From contig JBBQEJ010000007.1 of NCBI GenBank assembly GCA_038320555.1, positions 8,210 to 72,209 on the forward strand: 64,000 nt of DNA, written 5' to 3'. Below are positions 7,510-15,992 of the stretch, piece by piece. This stretch comes from JALZOC01 sp038320555 (lineage in GTDB: Bacteria; Acidobacteriota; Vicinamibacteria; Vicinamibacterales; 2-12-FULL-66-21). Under the pieces are notes generated by a model that was not told where the DNA came from, did no database searches, and saw only the letters and a list, made by a program, of their open reading frames with translations. Both the position numbers and the translations under genes were made by a program. Position 1 is the stretch's first letter. Every line of letters starts with the position of its first letter.

Positions 7510-9306
7510 ATGCAGCCAACCGATATCGGGAACCCGAATTATTACCACCGGGTCGTGGACTGCCAATGGGCCTGTCCGGCCCATACGAACGTCCCTGAGT
7601 ACATCCGGCTGATCGCGCAGAACCGCTTCACTGAAGCCTATCTGCTCAATCGCGAGTCGAACGTTTTCCCGGGCATCCTCGGCCGAACCTGCGACAGGCC
7701 GTGTGAACCGGCGTGCCGCCGCACGCGGGTCGACGGCAAGCCGGTCGCCATCTGCCGGCTGAAACGGGTGGCCGCCGATCATCGCGGCGAGGTGAAGCAC
7801 CTCCTGCCGCAGGCGCCGCTCGAGAAGAACGGCAAGAAGATCGCGCTCATCGGGGCGGGTCCCGCGTCGCTTACCGTGGCAAACGACCTCGTACCGCTCG
7901 GGTACCAAGTGACGATCTTCGAACGTCAGCCGCGTCCTGGCGGCCTGATGCGCATCAACATCCCCGCATTCCGTCTGCCAGAGCAAGTCCTCGACGAAGA
8001 AATCGCCTACATCATCGACATGGGCGTCGACGTGCGCTACAACGCGCCGGTTGCGAGCCTCAAGTCGCTGCTCGACACCGGCGAGTTCGACGCCGTGTTT
8101 GTCGGCACCGGCGCGCCGAAGGGAAAGGAGCTCGAGATCCCCGGGCGCCACGACAGCGATCAGATCTTCATCGGCATCGAGTGGCTCGAGTCGATCCACT
8201 TCGGTCATGTCGACTCGGTTGGTCAACGCGTGCTGATTATCGGCGTCGGCAATACGGCGATGGACTGCTGCCGTTCGTCGAAGCGGCTTGGCGCGACCGA
8301 CGTCAAGGTCATCGCGCGGAAAACGCGCAAGTATTTCAAGGCGTCGCCGTGGGAGCTCGAAGACGCGGAGGAAGAAGGCGTCGAGATCCTCGAGAATCTT
8401 CAGCCGGTTCGCTTCATCATCGAGAACGGCGTCCTGACCGGCATGGAGTTCGACAAGTTCACGTCGGTGGAGACGGCATCGGGCCTGAAGCAGGAGGTGA
8501 TCGGGCGCGAGATCATTCCCTGCGACACGGTGGTGCTGGCGGTCGGGCAGGACAACGCGTTCCCGTGGATCGAGCGGGACATCGGGCTCGACTTCGGCAA
8601 GTGGGACATGCCGGTCGTGGACAAGACGACGTTCATGTCGACGCGCCGGGGGGTCTTCTTTGGCGGCGACGCGGCGTTTGGTCCCGCAAACATCATCTGG
8701 GCGGTGGAGCACGGCCACCAGGCCGCCATCTCCATCCACAACCACTGCCAGGGGATCCCGGTCACCGAGCGGCCCGAGCAGGGGATGACGCTCTCGAGCA
8801 CGAAGATGGGGCTGCACGAGTGGGCCTACAGCAACAACTACAACACCGCCGAGCGGCAGAAGATGATGCACGTGGAGTTGCCCGTGCGCTTCGCGAGCAT
8901 GACGACGGAGGTGGAGAAGGGCTTCACCGCGGAGCAGACACAGGCGGAAGTCGAGCGCTGCCTGAACTGCGACATGGAGACGCACTTCATGCCCTCGCTC
9001 TGCATCGAGTGCGACGCGTGCATCGACATTTGCCCGGTTGATTGTCTTGCGATCACGACAAACGGCGAGGAGCCCTCCCTGCGGGAGCGGTTCAATGCAC
9101 CGGCCACCAATCTGGAGCAGCCGTTGTACGTCTCGGATCCCCTGAAGCAGACGCGCCGCGTCATGCTGAAGGACGAGAATGTCTGTCTGCACTGCGGTCT
9201 GTGCGCTGAGCGCTGTCCGACCTACGCGTGGGACATGCGCAAGTTCGTGCTGCAGATACCCTACGCAGGCAGCCGGGGAAAGGTCATTCCGCTTGTCTCG
9301 GTGTAA
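7510..9306 (+). CDS. FAD-dependent NAD(P)H oxidoreductase (GltD-like) fused to a two-cluster ferredoxin domain
   Basis: A 598-aa flavoprotein. The N-terminal cysteine-rich region (C18, C22, C61, C65, C69, C82) matches the Fe-S domain of glutamate synthase small subunit/dihydropyrimidine dehydrogenase. A first Rossmann motif GAGPAS at 115-120 should bind FAD, and a second, IGVGNTAMDC, should bind NAD(P)H. The C-terminus carries two CxxCxxCxxxC motifs (C498/C501/C504/C508 and C559/C562/C565/C569) for two [4Fe-4S] clusters. It is first in an operon with korA and korB, so it most likely passes electrons between the 2-oxoacid oxidoreductase (or its ferredoxin) and NAD(P). Direction in the cell is an inference. 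Confidence 0.9.
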   Translation: MQPTDIGNPNYYHRVVDCQWACPAHTNVPEYIRLIAQNRFTEAYLLNRESNVFPGILGRTCDRPCEPACRRTRVDGKPVAICRLKRVAADHRGEVKHLLPQAPLEKNGKKIALIGAGPASLTVANDLVPLGYQVTIFERQPRPGGLMRINIPAFRLPEQVLDEEIAYIIDMGVDVRYNAPVASLKSLLDTGEFDAVFVGTGAPKGKELEIPGRHDSDQIFIGIEWLESIHFGHVDSVGQRVLIIGVGNTAMDCCRSSKRLGATDVKVIARKTRKYFKASPWELEDAEEEGVEILENLQPVRFIIENGVLTGMEFDKFTSVETASGLKQEVIGREIIPCDTVVLAVGQDNAFPWIERDIGLDFGKWDMPVVDKTTFMSTRRGVFFGGDAAFGPANIIWAVEHGHQAAISIHNHCQGIPVTERPEQGMTLSSTKMGLHEWAYSNNYNTAERQKMMHVELPVRFASMTTEVEKGFTAEQTQAEVERCLNCDMETHFMPSLCIECDACIDICPVDCLAITTNGEEPSLRERFNAPATNLEQPLYVSDPLKQTRRVMLKDENVCLHCGLCAERCPTYAWDMRKFVLQIPYAGSRGKVIPLVSV

Positions 9307-9310
9307 CGGA

Positions 9311-9404
9311 AGTTTCCAGTTCCCAGTTCCCGGTCTCCGGTCCGGTTCTGGCAACTGGCAACTGGCAACTGGTAACTGGTAACTGGTAACTGGTCACTGG
9401 CAAC
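9311..9404. repeat. Heptad repeat array (CTGGCAA/CTGGTAA) with inverted arm
   Basis: Eight consecutive 7-bp units run from 9348 to 9403: CTGGCAA x3, CTGGTAA x3, CTGGTCA and CTGGCAA. The left side (9311-9331) has three units of the complementary type (AGTTTCC, AGTTCCC, AGTTCCC), so the RNA can fold into a long imperfect hairpin. The array sits inside the kor operon and ends 10 bp before the korA ATG. Confidence 0.85.
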
Positions 9405-9414
9405 TTCACTTTCA

Positions 9415-11211
9415 ATGGACCGAACCAACGACTTCGCGTTCAAGATCGCGACGGCCAACGGCACCGGGTCGGCCTCGGCGAATGGCCTCATCATGCAGAC
9501 CATTTTCCGCATGGGCGTGCCGGTGACCGGCAAGAACGTGTTTCCGTCGAACATTCAGGGCCTGCCGACCTGGTACGAGATCCGCGTCAGCCGGAACGGA
9601 TACACTGCGCGAACGCCGCACTTCGATTTGATGGTCGCCATGAATCCGGCGACGTATCAGAAGGACATCGCGGAGCTCCGAACGGGCGGCTGGCTGTTAT
9701 ACGACTCGACGTGGCCGCTCGATGCGCGGCTGTCGCGGCCCGACGTCACCTATCTGGGCATTCCGCTTGCTGAGATGTGCAACGCGCAGTTCTCGGCGGT
9801 CCGCGAGCGCATCCTGATGAAGAACATCGCGTACGCGGGAGCCTTGTGCGCGCTCGTCGACATGGACACGTCGATCATTCGCGCGCTCTTGACCGAGAAA
9901 TTTTCGAGGAAGCCGGCGCTGATGGACTCGAACCAGCAGGCCATCGACATCGGGTACGACTACGCGAAGTCCCACTTCTCGTGCCCCCTGCCGATCCGGC
10001 TCGAGCCGATGGACAAGACGAGGGATTCGATCCTGATCGACGGCAACACGGCCGCCGCGCTCGGATGCCTCTACGCGGGCGCCACCGTCGGCGCGTGGTA
10101 TCCGATCACCCCGGCGACCTCGCTCATGGAGGCATTCAAAGGCTTCTGCCAGAAGTACCGTCAGGAGCCGGGGACCAATCGCAACCGCTTTGCGATTCTC
10201 CAGGCGGAAGATGAGCTGGCGGCGGTCGGCATGGTGATTGGTGCGTCGTGGGCCGGCGCCCGCGCGTTCACGCCGACGGCGGGCCCCGGTATTTCGCTGA
10301 TGACCGAGTTCATCGGCCTGGCGTACTACGCTGAAGTGCCGGCCGTCATCTTCGACGTGCAGCGGACCGGGCCGTCGACCGGCATGCCGACGCGCACGCA
10401 ACAGGGCGATTTGATGTTGTGCGCGTACGCGTCGCATGGCGACACGCGCCACATCTGCCTGTACCCCAGCGATCCGCGCGAGGCGTTCGAGTTTGCCGTG
10501 GCGTCGTTCGACCTGGCCGAACGCTATCAGACGCCGGTCTTCGTGCTGAGCGATCTCGACATCGGCATGAACGACTGGATGGTACCGAAGCTCACGTGGA
10601 GCGACAGCTATCGTCCCGATAGAGGCAAGGTGCTGTCGTCCGAAGAGCTCGAGCACGTCAAGACGTTCCACCGCTACATGGATGTCGACGGCGACGGCGT
10701 CGCGTACCGCACGCTCCCGGGCGTCCATCCCAACGGCGCCTATTTCACACGAGGATCGGGGCACAACCGCTACGGCGTGTACACCGAGGACAGCGACGAG
10801 TACGTCGATGTGCTCGATCGCATCGACCGCAAGATCCAGCACGCGGCGCGCGCGGTGCCGCAGCCGTTCATGCGGCCGGCGCCTGGCGCCAAGGCCGGAC
10901 TCGTGACCATTGGCGGGTGCCACGCCGCCTGCGTGGAAGCGCTCGATCTGCTCGCGGCCGAGGGGCTGGCGGTCGATTACATGCGCGTCCGCGGCTTTCC
11001 GTTCGGCGACGACGTGCGGGCGTTCCTCGAGTCCCACCCGGTCAACTTCGTCGTCGAGCAGAATCGCGACGCGCAGCTGCGCAGCCTGCTGATACTGGAG
11101 ACCGGCGCGCCAGTCGATAAACTCGAATCGGTCCGGTACTACGGCGGGTTTCCGATGAGCGCGCATCACGTGATCGCGGCCGTGAAGGCGAAGCTGGAGA
11201 AGGCGGCATGA
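9415..11211 (+). CDS. korA: 2-oxoacid:ferredoxin oxidoreductase, fused gamma-alpha subunit
   Basis: A 598-aa subunit. Residues of about 1-190 form the gamma domain (opening with the glycine-rich DRTNDFAFKIATANGTGSAS); the rest is the alpha (pyruvate:ferredoxin oxidoreductase N-terminal-like) domain containing GAWYPITPATSLMEAF. This gamma-alpha fusion is the KorA architecture of 2-oxoglutarate:ferredoxin oxidoreductases, which oxidatively decarboxylate 2-oxoacids to acyl-CoA with reduced ferredoxin, or run in reverse. The gene follows the FAD/ferredoxin oxidoreductase and overlaps korB by 4 bp. The substrate (2-oxoglutarate versus another 2-oxoacid) cannot be proved from sequence alone. Confidence 0.9.
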   Translation: MDRTNDFAFKIATANGTGSASANGLIMQTIFRMGVPVTGKNVFPSNIQGLPTWYEIRVSRNGYTARTPHFDLMVAMNPATYQKDIAELRTGGWLLYDSTWPLDARLSRPDVTYLGIPLAEMCNAQFSAVRERILMKNIAYAGALCALVDMDTSIIRALLTEKFSRKPALMDSNQQAIDIGYDYAKSHFSCPLPIRLEPMDKTRDSILIDGNTAAALGCLYAGATVGAWYPITPATSLMEAFKGFCQKYRQEPGTNRNRFAILQAEDELAAVGMVIGASWAGARAFTPTAGPGISLMTEFIGLAYYAEVPAVIFDVQRTGPSTGMPTRTQQGDLMLCAYASHGDTRHICLYPSDPREAFEFAVASFDLAERYQTPVFVLSDLDIGMNDWMVPKLTWSDSYRPDRGKVLSSEELEHVKTFHRYMDVDGDGVAYRTLPGVHPNGAYFTRGSGHNRYGVYTEDSDEYVDVLDRIDRKIQHAARAVPQPFMRPAPGAKAGLVTIGGCHAACVEALDLLAAEGLAVDYMRVRGFPFGDDVRAFLESHPVNFVVEQNRDAQLRSLLILETGAPVDKLESVRYYGGFPMSAHHVIAAVKAKLEKAA

Positions 11212-12263
11212 CCTACATCGCCAAACCGAAGGTCCACCATCCGGCGCTGCAGAAGAACGCGGTGGGCTTGACGCGCCGGGACTATGAGGGGGCGATTACG
11301 ACCCTCTGCGCGGGCTGCGGACACGATTCGATTACCGCGGCCATCATCCAGGCGTTCTGGGAGCTGTCGATCGCGCCGCACAAAGTCGCGAAGCTGTCCG
11401 GGATTGGATGTTCGTCGAAGACCCCGGCGTATTTTCTACGGGAGGCGCACGGATTCAACGCCGTGCACGGCCGCATGCCGGCGATCGTCGCCGGCGCCAA
11501 TGCGGCAAATCGCGACATCATCTACATCGGGATCTCCGGTGACGGCGATTCGCTGTCGATTGGGCTCGGCCAGCTCTGCCATGCGATCCGCCGCAACGTG
11601 AACGTCCTCTATATCCTCGAGAACAACGGTGTCTACGGGCTGACGAAGGGACAGTTTTCCGCGTCGGCGGATCCGGGCTCGACCAACAAGAAGGGGGAAG
11701 CCAACACGATGGATGCCATCGACGGCTGCCTCCTCGCCCTGACCCTTGGCGCGACCTTCGTCGCGCGCGGTTTTTCGGGCGACAAGGCGCAGCTCGTGCC
11801 GATGCTGAAGGCCGGGCTGATGCACAAGGGCTTCGCATTCATCGACGTCATCTCGCCGTGCGTGACCTTCAACGATCACGAGGGCTCGACGAAGAGCTAC
11901 GCCTACACGCGCGAGAGGAACGTCGAGGTCGTCCAGGCGGATTTCGTGCCCCCCACGACCGCCATCACCGCGGAGTACGATCCCGGAACCGTGCGCAACG
12001 TCCTGCTGCACGACGGCAACTGGGTGCGCCTGCGGAAGGTCGCCGAGGATTACGACCCCACCGACCGCGACCAGACTTACGCCTACGTCCGCGAACGTCA
12101 GAAGGCGGGGGAGGTCGCCACGGGCCTCTTGTTCATCTCGCCGGATTCGAGCGATCTTCACGAGCAGAGCAACACCGTCGCAACGCCCCTGGTCCAGCTC
12201 CAGCACGAGGACCTCTGCCCGGGCAGTGCTGAGTTGGAGAAACTCCAGCGCCGGTTCCGGTGA
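11208..12263 (+). CDS. korB: 2-oxoacid:ferredoxin oxidoreductase, beta subunit (thiamine diphosphate binding)
   Basis: A 351-aa catalytic subunit whose ATG overlaps the korA stop (ATGA). Cysteines C34 and C37 (CAGCGHD), C68 (GIGCSSKTP) and C218 (ISPCVTF) match the four ligands of the beta-subunit [4Fe-4S] cluster. GDGDSLSIG at 111-119 with N139-N140 in LENNGVYG forms the thiamine-diphosphate/Mg site. It has no ferredoxin domain of its own, in line with KorB; those clusters are in the upstream flavoprotein. No terminator hairpin was recognised after it. Confidence 0.92.
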   Translation: MTYIAKPKVHHPALQKNAVGLTRRDYEGAITTLCAGCGHDSITAAIIQAFWELSIAPHKVAKLSGIGCSSKTPAYFLREAHGFNAVHGRMPAIVAGANAANRDIIYIGISGDGDSLSIGLGQLCHAIRRNVNVLYILENNGVYGLTKGQFSASADPGSTNKKGEANTMDAIDGCLLALTLGATFVARGFSGDKAQLVPMLKAGLMHKGFAFIDVISPCVTFNDHEGSTKSYAYTRERNVEVVQADFVPPTTAITAEYDPGTVRNVLLHDGNWVRLRKVAEDYDPTDRDQTYAYVRERQKAGEVATGLLFISPDSSDLHEQSNTVATPLVQLQHEDLCPGSAELEKLQRRFR

Positions 12264-12405
12264 GGCATGTCTGTGGCAACCGTGCCGGCGAATCGTCCCT
12301 GCCGGTGAGCCAGGCCAAAAGGGTGTCGCCACCTCGGTTTTGCGGGAAGGCATTACCGACCGCGTTGCCAGCCTGCTTAGCCCTAATCCGCTGAAATCAC
12401 AACAC

Positions 12406-12435
12406 TTGACAGAAACACCGGTCGGGACGTACTTT
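12406..12435 (+). promoter_or_regulatory. Sigma-70-like promoter for the TonB-dependent receptor gene
   Basis: Consensus TTGACA at 12406-12411 and TACTTT at 12430-12435, spaced 18 bp. It is followed about 40 bp later by GGAGGAGG and the ATG at 12480. Confidence 0.6.
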
Positions 12436-12479
12436 GCCCGTCGCGGTTGTAATCGGTCCACTTTGGAGGAGGCTATTTA

Positions 12480-15400
12480 ATGAGAGGGTTCCTTCGGTAT
12501 TTCGCGGCCACGCTGGCGTGTGTGCTGCTGACGGCGCTGCCCGCTGCAGCGCAGTTCGACCGAGGTCAAATTTCGGGCGTCGTCAAGGACGCCCAGGGCG
12601 GAGTCGTTCCGGGCGTGACGATTGTCGTCACGAACCGGGACACGCAACGGGGCACCACGACGGTGACCGACGCAAGCGGGTTCTACACGGTCCCGAATCT
12701 TCCGGGAGGCAAATACGACGTCTCTGGCGAGCTGCAGGGCTTCAAGAAGGCGCTCCGGCAGAACGTGACGCTCGATTCATCGAGCTCGCAGACGCTCAAC
12801 TTCGCGCTCGAGACGGGCGCCGTCACCGAAGCTGTGACGGTCACCGCTGAGGCCACCCCGCTCCAGACAGACGTCGCAGTCCGCAAGACCGTTGAAGCGA
12901 AGGACATCGAGCTCCTGTCGTTCTCAGGCCGCAACCCGATTGGCGTGCCGGCCCTGAAGGCCGGCGTCATCGGCGGCAGCTTTAACAACGCGGGCTTCTC
13001 GTCGCTGACGACGGGCGGCTTCAACATCAACGGCAGCCGCTCTGACGAGAACACGATCTATGTGGACGGCGCGGTTGCGGTGCGCACCCGTTCGACAGGA
13101 GCGATCGTCGGCGTGCAGAACGTCGACGCCGTGCAGGAGGTGCAGGTCCTCACCGCGAACTACATGCCGGAGTACGGCCGCGCGAGCGGCGGGCAGATCC
13201 GGTTCATCACCAAGGGCGGCAGCGCACGGTATTCCGGCAGCACGTCGTTCTTCTATCGCGACGACAAGCTGCAGGCCAACACCTGGGCTCGCAACCGCAG
13301 CCCCAACGCGATCGAAAACTCCGGCGCCTCGCCGTTCAATTACAAGCAGTACGGCTATTCGTTCGGCGGCCCGGTTCCCGGCGCGATGTTCAAGGACAAG
13401 GCCTTCTTCTTCGCGGCGCAGGAGTGGGTGAACTTCTTTCAGGTCCAGACCAACACCGCGACCGTGCCGACCGCGTTGATGCGGACCGGCGATTTCAGCG
13501 AGCTCCTGAATCCGAGCAGCGGCTTTTACGGCGCCGCCCAGATCATCAGGGACCCGCAGACCGGCCAGCCGTTTCCGGGCAATATCATCCCGCCTGGAAG
13601 TCTGTCAGCCAACGGGATTGCCCTCATGAACTTGTACCCGCTGCCGACTCCCGGGTATCGGTCGGGCACGAGCAACGCGATCTTCAACAGCGAGAACCCG
13701 CAGGATCAGCGGAAAGACAACATCCGTCTTGACTACCGGCTCAACGACAGGAACCAGGTCACGTACCGCTATTCGCGATACGGCTGGAAGGCAGTCGACG
13801 CGTTCCGCGGCACGTTCCCCTTCGCACGCACGGACTGGAACCGGCCCAACTCGACGCAGAACCTGAACTGGACGAGCACGATTACGCCGACCCTCATCAA
13901 CGAGTTCAGCTACTCCCACTCCCTCGACCAGGTGTTCATCGGGGTGTTCAAGGAGTCGGGTCTGTACAAACGGAGCCGCACGGGGATCAACTACCCGTAC
14001 ATCTTTCCAGCGAACAAGGAAATCGACGACAAGATTCCGACCGTCAATATCGATGTCTTCAGCGGGTTCGACGGTGGTCCATACCCGTCATCGTCACAGG
14101 GTCCGATTCACCTGGTGTCGAACGCAACGACGTTTGTCACCGGGCGTCACACGCTCAAGGGCGGCGTGGCGATCGAGTACTCCGGCGAGGACGACTTCGA
14201 TCAGATCAACGTCAGCGCCATTCCTGGGGGCACCAACAATCAGAACGGGCAATTCGCCTTCCGGGACAGCTCCACCGCCAGAAGCGGGCTGGGCATTTCC
14301 GACATGGCGCTTGGGGTGTTCACCGACTACGCCGAGCTCGGACAGCGCGCATTCACCAAGTGGCGTTCGCTGGCGACCGACATCTTCGTCCAGGATTCCT
14401 GGAAGCCGCGCAGCAACGTGACGATTGAAGGCGGCATCCGGTGGGCGATCTGGCCGCCGTGGCATTCGCAGACGAACAACATTGCCAACTTCGATCCTCG
14501 GTTCTACAACACGGCAACCCAGGCGATCATCAATCCGTCGACGGGCCGTCTGATCGGGGGCGATCGCTACAACGGTATCGTGCTTCCGGGAAGCGGTTTC
14601 ATCGGCGATGCCAAGGATCTCGTCGTGGCGCAGGATCCGAGAGTCCTGGCGCTGTTCCGCGGCGAGCCGCGCGGCTTCTCGCAGACGCACTACAACGCGA
14701 TCGAGCCGCGGCTGGGCATATCGTACCAGCTCAACAAACAGACGATCGCCCGCGCGAGCGGTGGCATCTTCCACAATCGCGTCACCCTCAACGACTCGAC
14801 GCTGCTCGGCGGCAACCCACCGTTCCAGCCGATGGTCACGGTGTCCAACGGCAGCGTGGACAACCCTGGCGGCGTCGGAGGCGCATCCGATCTCCCGTTC
14901 GGCATTCAGGGCCAGGATGTCGTGTTCAAACATCCGACGTCGTATCTGTGGTCCGCAGGCGTGCAGCGTGAGGTGCCGCTCGGTTTTGTCGTGGACGTGA
15001 CCTACGTCGGCCGTCGCGGCCTGTACCTGCAGCGGGAGCGCAACATCAACCAGTTGGTGGCAGGCACGACCCAGGCGAACCCCGGCGTCAACATCGCCGC
15101 CCTGCGTCCCTACAAGGGCTACGGTGCGATTCGTCTGAGCGAGAATGCCGGCTATTCGAAGTACAACAGCCTGCAGCTCAGCGCAGACCGTCGCTACACT
15201 AAAGGGCTGAAGGTCGGCGCGGCCTACACGCTCGGCTATTCAGAGGACAACGCCAGCGACAAGCGCGACCGCCTCTGGAACACCTACGACGACACGATCT
15301 TCTGGGGACCCTCGAGCTTCGACCGCAAGCACGTGCTGTCGGTCTACTACATCTACGACCTGCCGTTCTGGCGCGAGGGCGGTTCGGTGATGAAGAGTGC

Positions 15401-15887
15401 GTTTGGCGGCTGGCAGATCTCTGGAGCCACCTTCATGCGCTCGGGCACCCCGTTCTCGATCACACGGACCAACGACATCGCCGGAGTCGGTGAAGGGTCG
15501 AACGGCCAGCCGGTGGATCTCGTCGGCGACGTCAATGCCAACAGCAACGGCAAGTTCTCCGGAGGTGTGGTGTCCGGAGTTGCCACCGATCAGAACTTTA
15601 GGTTCAACCCGGCCGCGTTCGCGAACCCGGCCGCGGGCAGGTTCGGCAATGCCCCGCGCAACCTCCTTCGGAATCCCGGGGACCAGCAGTGGGACATTGC
15701 GCTCTTCAAGAACTTCGCAATGGGCGGGAGCAGGAAGGTCCAGTTCCGCACTGAGGTGTTCAACTTTCCGAATCATCCGAACCTGAACGGCCCGAACACC
15801 GATATCACCAACGCGAACTTCGGGCGGAGTATCTCGAAGGACGGCAACAGGCGGGACATTCAGCTCGCGCTGAGGTTCCTCTTCTAA
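12480..15887 (+). CDS. Oar-like TonB-dependent outer-membrane receptor with carboxypeptidase-regulatory domain
   Basis: A 1135-aa outer-membrane protein. The signal peptide covers residues 1-25 (cut after LPAAAQ). A carboxypeptidase-regulatory-like beta-sandwich follows at about 30-115 (ISGVVKDAQGGVVPGVTI), then a plug (about 130-235, with VQNVDAVQEVQVLTANYMPE) and a large beta-barrel ending in the aromatic C-terminus LALRFLF typical of barrel assembly. Acidobacteria carry many such receptors, usually for oligosaccharides or other large substrates; the substrate here is unknown. A strong ribosome-binding site GGAGGAGG precedes the ATG, and a perfect terminator follows at 15947-15982. Confidence 0.93.
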   Translation: MRGFLRYFAATLACVLLTALPAAAQFDRGQISGVVKDAQGGVVPGVTIVVTNRDTQRGTTTVTDASGFYTVPNLPGGKYDVSGELQGFKKALRQNVTLDSSSSQTLNFALETGAVTEAVTVTAEATPLQTDVAVRKTVEAKDIELLSFSGRNPIGVPALKAGVIGGSFNNAGFSSLTTGGFNINGSRSDENTIYVDGAVAVRTRSTGAIVGVQNVDAVQEVQVLTANYMPEYGRASGGQIRFITKGGSARYSGSTSFFYRDDKLQANTWARNRSPNAIENSGASPFNYKQYGYSFGGPVPGAMFKDKAFFFAAQEWVNFFQVQTNTATVPTALMRTGDFSELLNPSSGFYGAAQIIRDPQTGQPFPGNIIPPGSLSANGIALMNLYPLPTPGYRSGTSNAIFNSENPQDQRKDNIRLDYRLNDRNQVTYRYSRYGWKAVDAFRGTFPFARTDWNRPNSTQNLNWTSTITPTLINEFSYSHSLDQVFIGVFKESGLYKRSRTGINYPYIFPANKEIDDKIPTVNIDVFSGFDGGPYPSSSQGPIHLVSNATTFVTGRHTLKGGVAIEYSGEDDFDQINVSAIPGGTNNQNGQFAFRDSSTARSGLGISDMALGVFTDYAELGQRAFTKWRSLATDIFVQDSWKPRSNVTIEGGIRWAIWPPWHSQTNNIANFDPRFYNTATQAIINPSTGRLIGGDRYNGIVLPGSGFIGDAKDLVVAQDPRVLALFRGEPRGFSQTHYNAIEPRLGISYQLNKQTIARASGGIFHNRVTLNDSTLLGGNPPFQPMVTVSNGSVDNPGGVGGASDLPFGIQGQDVVFKHPTSYLWSAGVQREVPLGFVVDVTYVGRRGLYLQRERNINQLVAGTTQANPGVNIAALRPYKGYGAIRLSENAGYSKYNSLQLSADRRYTKGLKVGAAYTLGYSEDNASDKRDRLWNTYDDTIFWGPSSFDRKHVLSVYYIYDLPFWREGGSVMKSAFGGWQISGATFMRSGTPFSITRTNDIAGVGEGSNGQPVDLVGDVNANSNGKFSGGVVSGVATDQNFRFNPAAFANPAAGRFGNAPRNLLRNPGDQQWDIALFKNFAMGGSRKVQFRTEVFNFPNHPNLNGPNTDITNANFGRSISKDGNRRDIQLALRFLF

Positions 15888-15891
15888 GCCA

Positions 15892-15917
15892 CTGAGGAAC
15901 ACGGACTAACACGGAAG
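15892..15917. repeat. Short ACACGGA-type repeat
   Basis: The sequence CTGAGGAACACGGACTAACACGGAAG directly follows the receptor stop codon. It is the same iterated ACACGGA motif found in the larger element at 25528-25691. Only one arm is present. Confidence 0.5.
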
Positions 15918-15946
15918 AAGAGCTAATCCTTCTTCGTGTAAATTGG

Positions 15947-15982
15947 AGCCCGGCGTGGATCAGTCCACGCCGGGCTTTTTTT
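15947..15982 (+). terminator. Perfect rho-independent terminator lying in the leader of the next gene
   Basis: A 13-bp perfect stem (AGCCCGGCGTGGA with TCCACGCCGGGCT), a 4-nt loop TCAG and a run of seven T. The ribosome-binding site GGAGG of the following gene (15983-15987) begins at the first base after the T-tract. Confidence 0.9.
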
Positions 15983-15992
15983 GGAGGCGTTG

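Noticed and set aside
7279..9354. Long minus-strand open frame (about 690 codons) opposite the flavoprotein gene
   Set aside because: It is the antisense shadow of a clear Fe-S flavoprotein gene. High GC makes long antisense frames common; its translation is Arg/His/Asp-rich with no motif.
9697..11169. Minus-strand open frame of about 490 codons opposite korA
   Set aside because: Antisense shadow; no recognisable domain, and korA motifs are unambiguous on the plus strand.
12480..15887. SusC-type receptor of a Bacteroidetes-like PUL
   Set aside because: No SusD-like lipoprotein is encoded next to it, and the regulatory-domain plus barrel layout is the Oar-like type of Acidobacteria.
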